Positions 1 to 4,891 of a DNA stretch of 5,371 nt are shown one piece after another. The translations under genes and the position numbers were made by a program. The notes below the pieces were generated by a model. The model was not told the origin of the DNA and ran no database searches. It saw nothing but the letters and a program-made list of their open reading frames with translations. The stretch spans positions 1 through 5,371 of the forward strand of contig JAICHS010000171.1 in the NCBI GenBank assembly GCA_025924775.1. The letters run 5' to 3'. The DNA is from Rhodanobacteraceae bacterium. GTDB lineage: Bacteria; Pseudomonadota; Gammaproteobacteria; Xanthomonadales; Rhodanobacteraceae. Numbering within the stretch: the stretch's first letter is position 1; each line of letters starts with the position of its first letter.

Positions 1-31
1 GGCCGACGTGCGGCCACGAAGCCGTTTGGCC

Positions 32-871
32 TCAGAATGCGTACCTGAGCGACGCGCCGGCGCCCCAATCCGGGCTGCCGTCGGAGAAGCCGCCCAACAC
101 ATAGGCCTGCAAGCGCCAAGCACTGCCGAAGCGGTGATTCCAGTAACCCGTGAGTTCGCGCTGCGCGTAGCCGGTATCGGCGATCTTCTGGCGGAAATAG
201 AAATACGCGCCGATGTCATTGCTGTTGTCGAGCTTGTAGCCGGCACCGAAATTGGCATTCCAGCCATTGTGCAGAACGATGTATTGCGACGAGCCGTATT
301 TCATCCAGCCGGCTCCCCCGAACACGGTCCACGCACCGATGCCCTTGTAGGCGTCAAGGTTCACGCCGTAATCGTTCTGGCCGGTGCCAAGCCCCTTGTC
401 GGCGCTGGCGGTACCGAACTTGACTTTGCCGGTCAGATCGAGGCCGAAGTTGTCGGCGTCATCGCGCACCAGACCGTAGGTCGCCTGTGCCACGATGTCG
501 CCCAGGCCCGACGCCGAACCCGTGGTTTCCGTTGTCGGTGGGACCGGGGTGGTGCCGCCGTTGCCGTGTCCACGGCCGCGAACGTTCGGGTTTCCATTCT
601 TCACGCGACCGATGCCGGGAATGACGTCGCCGGCACCGCTGATGTTGACCCATGGCATGGTCAGCTTCACCGACCAGCGATCAGCTTCATAACCGACACT
701 GAGGGGAACATCCCAGATGTCGGTGTTGAACGGCGTGCCATAGCTGCCGCTGCTGTAATCGAAACCCGCGGTGAGCGTGGCGTGCCCCGCATCGGCGGCG
801 TATGCGGGTGCTCCGCACACGCCCAGGGCGAGGGCCGGAATCAGGATCGCGAGCGATTTCTTGTTGTTCAT
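32..871 (-). CDS. Probable outer-membrane beta-barrel protein (MetA-like/transporter type)
   Basis: The product is 279 residues and probably sits in the outer membrane as a beta-barrel. A Sec signal peptide is visible: MNNKK, a hydrophobic core at residues 6-20, then AYA with cleavage expected after A25. The mature part is rich in alternating aromatic and small residues, and it ends in RYAF, the C-terminal Phe typical of proteins inserted by the BAM machinery. The stretch GLGDIVAQATYGL (about 122-134), then DLTGKVKFGTA and KGLGTGQNDYGV (about 145-170), resembles the Phenol_MetA_deg/outer-membrane transporter family; this is recalled, not searched. Residues 91-117 form a Gly/Asn/Pro/Thr-rich insert, probably a surface loop. 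The ATG at 871 was preferred over upstream in-frame starts because the signal peptide begins there and GGGGA lies 11 bases upstream. It follows the 950-1699 gene on the same strand after 78 bases. Substrate is unknown; an uptake channel or a structural porin are both possible. Confidence 0.8.
   Translation of the reverse strand: MNNKKSLAILIPALALGVCGAPAYAADAGHATLTAGFDYSSGSYGTPFNTDIWDVPLSVGYEADRWSVKLTMPWVNISGAGDVIPGIGRVKNGNPNVRGRGHGNGGTTPVPPTTETTGSASGLGDIVAQATYGLVRDDADNFGLDLTGKVKFGTASADKGLGTGQNDYGVNLDAYKGIGAWTVFGGAGWMKYGSSQYIVLHNGWNANFGAGYKLDNSNDIGAYFYFRQKIADTGYAQRELTGYWNHRFGSAWRLQAYVLGGFSDGSPDWGAGASLRYAF
521..601 (-). other. Gly/Pro/Thr-rich low-complexity insert in the barrel protein
   Basis: These codons encode residues 91-117 of the barrel protein. 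The segment is dominated by Gly, Asn, Arg, Pro and Thr (RGRGHGNGG followed by TTPVPPTTETTG) and separates two strand-like regions. A flexible extracellular loop is the simplest reading, inferred from composition alone. Confidence 0.5.
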
Positions 872-882
872 CGTGTTGTTTG

Positions 883-887
883 TCCCC
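883..887 (-). promoter_or_regulatory. Ribosome binding site candidate for the barrel gene
   Basis: GGGGA on the minus strand lies 11 bases before the ATG at 871. Spacing is long, but it supports this start over the in-frame ATG at 889, which the same purine run overlaps. Confidence 0.45.
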
Positions 888-899
888 ATGGGTATGGAA

Positions 900-922
900 C
901 GCGGGCGCCCAAGGCGCCCGCG
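900..922 (-). other. GC-rich 10-bp hairpin between two envelope genes
   Basis: Positions 900-909 and 913-922 are perfect inverted copies (CGCGGGCGCC and its complement) with a 3-base loop. The hairpin begins 27 bases after the stop of the exported-protein gene and ends 28 bases before the ATG of the barrel gene. No T-run follows it on the minus strand, so it is not a standard intrinsic terminator. It may be a partial terminator or an mRNA stability/processing element, which would let the two genes be expressed at different levels from one transcript. Confidence 0.6.
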
Positions 923-949
923 GAAGCAGCAAAGTACTGGCACGCTCGA

Positions 950-1699
950 CTAGCCGCCGCCGGGGCGACCCGCGTGGCTCGGGACGTCCGGCCGGCTCGG
1001 CACCATCGGACGTTCGGGGTGGCTCGGTCGCATCGGGTGATCCGGGCGAACCGGATGCGTGGGGCGCGAGACATCCGCATTCCGTGCGCCGTGGTCGGGG
1101 TGCTCGGCGCGGGCAACTTCGGCCTGCGAATGACTGCGTTCTGCGGCGCTGACCACGGCGCCCAGCTTGCCGGTGCCCAGTGCCTGGGAAATCTGCCCCC
1201 AACCTTCGCCGCCAGCGCGCAATGCCAGCACACCCTGGAGCTGCTGGGTACTGCCGTCGGCCAGGGTCACGCTGCCACCGTTCAACGCCGCGGCAATGTC
1301 GGCGCCCGTCGGATCGACGATGCCAAGCTTGTTGAGGTCAGCCTCGGCCAATGCCAGTGCGATGTTGACGTTGCCGTATCCAAGCTTGCCGGTCGCGGGC
1401 TGGAAGGTGTTCGGTACAACCGAGGTGGTCGTCGTGCCGTCGGCGTTCTTGACGGTGACCGTCGTATCCAGCGTGGTGGCGGTGCCATTGCGCAGCCCGT
1501 CCACCAGCGCGTCCGCGTTGGTGTCAGAACCCGCAAAGGTGCTGTAGCGGTTGGCGAGACGTGTGGCCTCGGTATTGGTGGCCGAGGTCGTGGTTGGTGG
1601 CGCGGTCGGTGGTGCGGTCTGCGCCAGTGCGGAGACGGCAAACGTGGACAACACGGCAGCGCACAGCAACGCAAGCGTGGGGCGTGTCTGGATGGTCAT
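950..1699 (-). CDS. Exported protein of unknown function with C-terminal RP-x-H/V-P repeats
   Basis: The product is 249 residues. I do not recognise a characterised family. A signal peptide is clear: MTIQTR, hydrophobic residues 8-24, and ALA with cleavage expected after A26. A Pro/Thr/Ser linker follows (27-45), then a core at about 45-185 containing FAGSDTNADALVDGLRNG (55-72), LGYGNVNIALALAEADL (106-122) and GEGWGQISQALG (164-175). Similar GWG-x-I and LGYGN segments occur in hypothetical secreted proteobacterial proteins as I remember them. The tail is basic, rich in Pro, Arg and His, and contains five hexapeptide repeats. The frame stays open upstream to a TTG at 1750, but the ATG at 1699 puts the signal peptide at the very N-terminus. 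No strong Shine-Dalgarno precedes it. It is likely periplasmic or surface-exposed, and probably co-transcribed with the barrel gene downstream. Confidence 0.75.
   Translation of the reverse strand: MTIQTRPTLALLCAAVLSTFAVSALAQTAPPTAPPTTTSATNTEATRLANRYSTFAGSDTNADALVDGLRNGTATTLDTTVTVKNADGTTTTSVVPNTFQPATGKLGYGNVNIALALAEADLNKLGIVDPTGADIAAALNGGSVTLADGSTQQLQGVLALRAGGEGWGQISQALGTGKLGAVVSAAERSHSQAEVARAEHPDHGARNADVSRPTHPVRPDHPMRPSHPERPMVPSRPDVPSHAGRPGGG
977..1066 (-). repeat. Five tandem 18-base repeats encoding R-P-x-(H/V)-P-x
   Basis: Residues 212-241 of the exported protein read as five consecutive hexapeptides: RPTHPV, RPDHPM, RPSHPE, RPMVPS, RPDVPS. Each has Arg-Pro at positions 1-2 and Pro at position 5; position 4 is His in the first three and Val in the last two. 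The DNA copies have diverged, so this is an old repeat array and not a recent slippage product. Confidence 0.85.
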
Positions 1700-1800
1700 G
1701 GTGGTTTTGTGCCAGTGAGTGGGTGGGTATGCCGAATATGGGTTGTGCAACGATTGACGAAATCATCAGTGCGCGGGCAATGGTCCAATACGGTCACGGT

Positions 1801-1826
1801 GTACGCAAGTACCGAACTGGTACGTA
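1801..1826. promoter_or_regulatory. Clustered GTAC motifs with inverted repeat, possible operator
   Basis: GTAC occurs three times within 26 bases (1801, 1809, 1820). Two of the copies form the inverted repeat GTACC-N5-GGTAC (1809-1823), and the last is part of the palindrome TACGTA (1821-1826). This lies 100-130 bases upstream of the exported-protein start, a reasonable position for a regulator-binding site. No known regulator is assigned. Confidence 0.3.
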
Positions 1827-1967
1827 TTTAGTCAGCATTCCCGAACGCTACGTCTGCAAGCGTGATGCAGCTCACACCGTTACGAACACCTCGCGCAACT
1901 GCGCGCTTGGCAGCGGGCGTGCAGTTTCCGGCGCACGGCCATCGGTGGCCATTCGACACATGCGTGA

Positions 1968-1979
1968 CCGCACGTGCGG
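1968..1979. repeat. Perfect 12-base palindrome CCGCACGTGCGG
   Basis: The two 6-base arms are exact complements around a central CACGTG, with no spacer. It lies in non-coding DNA about 270 bases upstream of the exported-protein gene and about 230 bases past the end of the thioesterase gene. A dimeric regulator site is possible; chance in GC-rich DNA is also possible. Confidence 0.35.
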
Positions 1980-2208
1980 CGAACCCGCGCGAACCTGAAC
2001 CTTGTGTCAATGACAGGGCGTTGAAGGGTCCCACCAAAGCTCCTGCCGGAAGATCGGCAAGGGCTTCGGTGCACACTCCGCTGCGGGCGTAGCCACGCGC
2101 AGGTGTCGATGCATCAACGATGACGGTGGCCGTGCACGTGCCTGTTGGCGTGGTGCCGGCCGTGCGTCGCGGCCTGGCTGATGCCGCGGCGGCTGGAGAT
2201 CCGGCGGC

Positions 2209-2643
2209 TCAGGCAGTACCGGCCCCTTGTCCCTGGCGTCCGGAAGGAATGGAATAGGTTCCGACCACGTGGGCCACGGGTTCACGGGAACCTTCCGAAT
2301 AGAGCAACACCTCGCCGACCGCAAGGGCGCGGCCGACTTTCAGGAGCTTGCACGCGCCGATGATGCGATGTTTCGCCAACGGTTTGCGCATGAAGTTGAT
2401 GGTGAGGCTGGTCGTGACCGCCAGCGGCACGATGCCGATTTCCGCGAGGATCGCCACGTACAACGCCACATCGGCCACGCTCATCAATACTGGGCCCGAC
2501 ACGGTGCCACCCGGGCGCAGCTCGCCGGACCCGATGTTCCGCGATACGGTTGCACCGCCGTCGCCAACCGCCTCGACCGCGCACTTGCTCTGCGGGAACT
2601 CCGCAGCCATGAACGCGACAATTTCCTGCTTGTTCGCCGGCAT
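2209..2643 (-). CDS. PaaI-like hotdog-fold acyl-CoA thioesterase
   Basis: The product is 144 residues, the usual size of a single hotdog domain. These cytoplasmic enzymes hydrolyse acyl-CoA thioesters to free acid and CoA. The core is GGTVSGPVLMSVADVALYVAIL (45-66), then LAVTTSLTINFMRKP (74-88), the beta-strand and RP/RKP element of the COG2050 fold. Asp58 falls at the catalytic acid position of the PaaI family; the usual HGG before it is SGP here (49-51), a variant I associate with a sizeable subgroup. The last 12 residues are Gly/Gln-rich and likely disordered. The ATG at 2643 was chosen because AGGAG precedes it by 8 bases and homology begins there, although the frame stays open far upstream through the antisense of the next gene. 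It is divergent from the HAD gene. Substrate cannot be told from sequence. Confidence 0.88.
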   Translation of the reverse strand: MPANKQEIVAFMAAEFPQSKCAVEAVGDGGATVSRNIGSGELRPGGTVSGPVLMSVADVALYVAILAEIGIVPLAVTTSLTINFMRKPLAKHRIIGACKLLKVGRALAVGEVLLYSEGSREPVAHVVGTYSIPSGRQGQGAGTA

Positions 2644-2650
2644 CGGACGA

Positions 2651-2655
2651 CTCCT
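2651..2655 (-). promoter_or_regulatory. Shine-Dalgarno AGGAG for the thioesterase
   Basis: AGGAG on the minus strand, within CCAGGAG, is followed by 8 bases and then the ATG at 2643. This fixes the start within a much longer open frame. Confidence 0.8.
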
Positions 2656-2709
2656 GGATCGTGGTGAGGGTATGGATTCTGGTCCTGGCCAAAACGCGTG
2701 GGTTGACCC

Positions 2710-3396
2710 GTGGACAGCTCGATAATATTCGACCTCGACAATTGCCTGTGCGCCGCCGACGAGGTGGGGCAGGGTTTCCACGCGCCCGTATTCGCGGCGA
2801 TCCGGCGCTGCAACGAGGGTGCACTCACGGATGCCGCGCTGTCCGAGGCGTTCGCCGATTGCATGCGGTTTCCGTTCGACGAAGTCGCCGAAAAGTTCGG
2901 GTTCACCCGCGCGATGCGTGATGCCGGGTTGCGCGTGCTCGAATCCCTGGAAGTCGTTACGCCCATGCACGGTTATGGCGATCTCCACGTGTTGCGCGAA
3001 TTGCAGGCTCGCCGCTTCCTGGTTACGTCGGGATTTGTGAAGCTGCAGCGGAGCAAGATCGCGATGCTGGGAGTCGGACCGTGGTTCGAAGCGGTCCGTA
3101 TCGATGCCGTTGGCAAGCAGCCCCGGCGCGGGAAACGCGCGGTCTTCGAAGACCTCGTCCGGCATTTCGCACTTCGGGCCGGACAGGTATGGGTGGTGGG
3201 CGACAATGCGCGCTCGGAGATCGCCGCGGGCAACCAACTCGGCATGCGCACGGTCCAGATCCTGCGCCCAGGCGTTGAGCGCAGCGATGCGGCGCGCTAC
3301 ACCGTGAAGAATCTCTTCGAGCTCGAGGCGCTGATCGGTCGCACTGGGCGACGTGAAAGTACCTCCCCGAACTTGAGGAGTGGCAATCCACAATGA
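2710..3396 (+). CDS. HAD-superfamily hydrolase (phosphatase-like)
   Basis: The product is 228 residues, a typical single-domain HAD hydrolase with a helical cap, presumably a soluble Mg-dependent phosphatase. Motif I is IIFDLDNCL (5-13), with Asp8 as nucleophile and Asp10 as acid/base; the residue two after Asp10, usually Thr, is Cys12. The cap spans about 15-90. Motif II is LVTSG (104-108, Thr106). The motif III Lys is probably K142 in GKRAVFEDL, with K136 an alternative. Motif IV is VWVVGDNARSEIAAGNQLGM (160-179), the GDN-x-x-SE form where Asp165 and Glu170 hold the metal. The start is GTG at 2710: an in-frame TGA at 2704 excludes anything earlier. No strong Shine-Dalgarno is visible. The organisation resembles pyrimidine-nucleotidase-like and related HADs, but the substrate is unknown. 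It runs divergently from the thioesterase across 66 bases. Confidence 0.87.
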   Translation: MDSSIIFDLDNCLCAADEVGQGFHAPVFAAIRRCNEGALTDAALSEAFADCMRFPFDEVAEKFGFTRAMRDAGLRVLESLEVVTPMHGYGDLHVLRELQARRFLVTSGFVKLQRSKIAMLGVGPWFEAVRIDAVGKQPRRGKRAVFEDLVRHFALRAGQVWVVGDNARSEIAAGNQLGMRTVQILRPGVERSDAARYTVKNLFELEALIGRTGRRESTSPNLRSGNPQ

Positions 3397-3452
3397 GCGG
3401 GCGTGCGGCGCCGTATTGGTTTCCGGAGCGCCGGCCGTCGGCAAGGCCGTGA
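3393..3452 (+). other. Possible 19-codon ORF overlapping the HAD stop (ATGA)
   Basis: An ATG at 3393 overlaps the TGA of the HAD gene in the translational-coupling arrangement ATGA, and AGGAG lies 12 bases upstream (3376-3380), a loose spacing. The frame reads MSGRAAPYWFPERRPSARP and stops at 3452. It could be a coupled small peptide, the decayed start of a lost gene, or chance. I recognise no family with confidence. Confidence 0.2.
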
Positions 3453-3484
3453 TGCGTTTTCAATGCCGGGCGCACACCCCCATC

Positions 3485-3508
3485 CGTAGCTTTCACGCGG
3501 ACGCTACG
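3485..3508. repeat. Inverted repeat CGTAGC-N12-GCTACG
   Basis: Two perfect 6-base arms (3485-3490 and 3503-3508) are separated by 12 bases in the spacer between the HAD and amidohydrolase genes, 86 bases before the amidohydrolase ATG. No T-run follows, so it does not look like a terminator for the HAD gene. A protein-binding site or weak leader hairpin is possible. Confidence 0.35.
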
Positions 3509-3582
3509 TCTTGCGGCGTAACCAGTGAAAACTTGGGTAGCGCGCCGGGATGGATCCGACGCGAGCGATTGGGCCCGACTAC

Positions 3583-3588
3583 AGGTGG
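3583..3588 (+). promoter_or_regulatory. Shine-Dalgarno AGGTGG for the amidohydrolase
   Basis: AGGTGG is separated by 5 bases from the ATG at 3594. It selects this start over the in-frame GTG at 3525, whose 23 extra residues show no M20 family character. Confidence 0.75.
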
Positions 3589-3593
3589 CAGCC

Positions 3594-4862
3594 ATGCACG
3601 CGAAGCAAACACGTCACACGGATGCCGTCCTGGCGGGTCTCGATGGCCTTCTTCCTGAGCTGGAAAAGCTGTACACCGACATCCACGCGCACCCGGAACT
3701 GTCGATGCAGGAAACGCGCACCGCGGGCCTTGCGGCCGAGCGGCTGCACGCAGCGGGCTTCGAGGTGACGACCGGCATCGGCAAGACCGGCGTGGTCGGG
3801 TTGCTGAGGAACGGCGACGGGCCGACCGTGATGCTGCGTGCCGACATGGACGCGTTGCCGATTGCCGAAGCCACCGGGGTGCCTTACGCGAGCAAGGCCA
3901 CGGCCACCGACCCCGAAGGCAAGACGGTACCGGTGATGCACGCCTGCGGGCACGACCTGCACGTCACCTGGCTGGCCGGTGCGACCGCGCTGATGGCGCA
4001 GGCGCGTGACGCGTGGAAAGGCACCCTGCTGGCGGTGTTCCAGCCCGCCGAGGAAACCGCCGCGGGCGCGCAGGCGATGATCGACGATGGCCTGTTCAAG
4101 CGTTTTCCGAAGCCCGACGTCGTGCTCGGCCAGCACGTGATGGTCGGGCCTGCCGGTGCGATCGGTGGTCGCACCGGCACGATCACCTCCGCGGCGGACA
4201 GCTTCCAGATCCGCCTGTTTGGGCGCGGCGCGCACGGGTCGATGCCGCAGACCAGCATCGACCCGGTGGTGATGGCCGCGGCGACGGTGCTGCGGCTGCA
4301 AGGCATCGTCGCCCGCGAGGTCGCCCCTACCGAAGCGGCGGTGGTGACGGTTGGCGCGCTGCAGGCCGGCACCAAGGAAAACGTGATTCCGGACGAAGCC
4401 ATCATCAAGCTCAACGTGCGTACCTTCGACGCAGGCGTGCGCGCGCGCGTGTTGGCCGCGATCACCCGCATCGTGAATGCCGAAGCGGCGGCATCGGGCG
4501 CGCCGAAGCCACCCGAGATCACCCCGCTGGATCGCTACCCGCTGGTCAGCAATGACGCGGCGGCAACGCAACGCGTGGTCGAGGCCTTCCGGAAACACTT
4601 CGCGGACGCACGCGTCCGCCGGACCGGCCCGGCGGCGGCCAGCGAAGACTTCGGCTCGTTCGGCGCCGAATGGGGCGTGCCCTCGGTGTTCTGGTTTGTC
4701 GGCGGCACCGACCCGGAGGTATATGCGAAGGCAAAGGCGGCGAACCGCATCAACGAAATCCCGAGCAACCACAGCCCGCATTTCCTGCCGGTGCTGCACC
4801 CGACGCTGGAGACGGGCGTCGAGACGCTCATCGTTGCCGCGCGCGCGTGGCTTGCGCCGTGA
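3594..4862 (+). CDS. M20D-family metallo-amidohydrolase (hippurate hydrolase/N-acyl-amino-acid deacylase type)
   Basis: The product is 422 residues, normal for M20D peptidases/amidohydrolases, which cleave the amide bond of N-acyl amino acids, hippurate-like compounds or related conjugates using two divalent metals. Landmarks in order: IHAHPELSMQETRTA (about 30-44); VMLRADMDALPI (80-91) with Asp84 and Asp86; MHACGHDLHVTWLAGA (116-131), where Cys118 and His120 are expected metal ligands; FQPAEETAAGA (149-159) with Glu153/Glu154; GQHV (179-182) with His181; a lid/dimerisation domain at about 190-300 containing GRGAHGSMPQTSIDPVV with His214; and the C-terminal NHSPHF (392-397), supplying the last ligand position. 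All expected catalytic and metal residues are present, so it should be active. There is no signal peptide, which suggests a cytoplasmic enzyme. A TRIC-type gene follows after 29 bases, probably in the same transcript. The exact substrate is not assignable; hipO/amaA-like naming would be over-precise. Confidence 0.93.
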   Translation: MHAKQTRHTDAVLAGLDGLLPELEKLYTDIHAHPELSMQETRTAGLAAERLHAAGFEVTTGIGKTGVVGLLRNGDGPTVMLRADMDALPIAEATGVPYASKATATDPEGKTVPVMHACGHDLHVTWLAGATALMAQARDAWKGTLLAVFQPAEETAAGAQAMIDDGLFKRFPKPDVVLGQHVMVGPAGAIGGRTGTITSAADSFQIRLFGRGAHGSMPQTSIDPVVMAAATVLRLQGIVAREVAPTEAAVVTVGALQAGTKENVIPDEAIIKLNVRTFDAGVRARVLAAITRIVNAEAAASGAPKPPEITPLDRYPLVSNDAAATQRVVEAFRKHFADARVRRTGPAAASEDFGSFGAEWGVPSVFWFVGGTDPEVYAKAKAANRINEIPSNHSPHFLPVLHPTLETGVETLIVAARAWLAP

Positions 4863-4891
4863 CCCAGTCCGTTCCTTGACGGCCAATCCGC

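Larger units (their letters stand above)
1700..2208. other. Gene-poor interval with short palindromes
   Basis: No reading frame here has a recognisable domain, a good ribosome binding site or a credible composition; the small ORFs on both strands (about 1828-2092) look like chance frames of GC-rich DNA. The part nearest 1700 must hold the leader and probably the promoter of the exported-protein gene, though I could not place a convincing -35/-10 pair. The interval contains GTACC-N5-GGTAC at 1809-1823, a near-palindrome at 1937-1950, a perfect 12-base palindrome at 1968-1979 and TGTCA-A-TGACA at 2005-2015. Its far end is the 3' flank of the thioesterase gene, where I see only a weak GC hairpin and no T-run. 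Confidence 0.6.

Noticed and set aside
8..1831. A 607-codon open frame on the plus strand across both envelope genes
   Set aside because: It is fully antisense to two genes with signal peptides and family-like features. Its translation is Arg/Ala/Gly/Val-rich without domains, as expected for a shadow frame in GC-rich DNA.
1828..2092. Overlapping small ORFs on both strands in the gene-poor gap (82 and 76 codons)
   Set aside because: Neither has a recognisable domain, signal peptide, membrane segment or good ribosome binding site, and both are Arg/Ala/Pro-rich as chance frames are.
2158..2174. GC hairpin GGCCG-N7-CGGCC downstream of the thioesterase as a terminator
   Set aside because: The stem is only five pairs and no T-run follows on the minus strand, so a terminator call is not supported.
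2209..3444. Thioesterase frame open for 411 codons, suggesting a fusion protein
   Set aside because: The upstream part is antisense to the HAD gene and has no domain. AGGAG before the ATG at 2643 and the normal 144-residue length fix the shorter gene.
3425..3445. GAPAVGK in a plus-strand frame, resembling a Walker A P-loop
   Set aside because: Ala follows the Lys where Ser/Thr is needed, no Walker B follows, and the short frame overlaps the HAD and amidohydrolase genes.
3525..3593. GTG at 3525 as the amidohydrolase start
   Set aside because: The extra 23 residues lack family resemblance or a signal peptide, while AGGTGG is well placed for the ATG at 3594.
3579..4886. A 435-codon minus-strand frame opposite the amidohydrolase
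   Set aside because: It is an Arg/His/Gly-rich shadow of a clear M20D gene on the plus strand.
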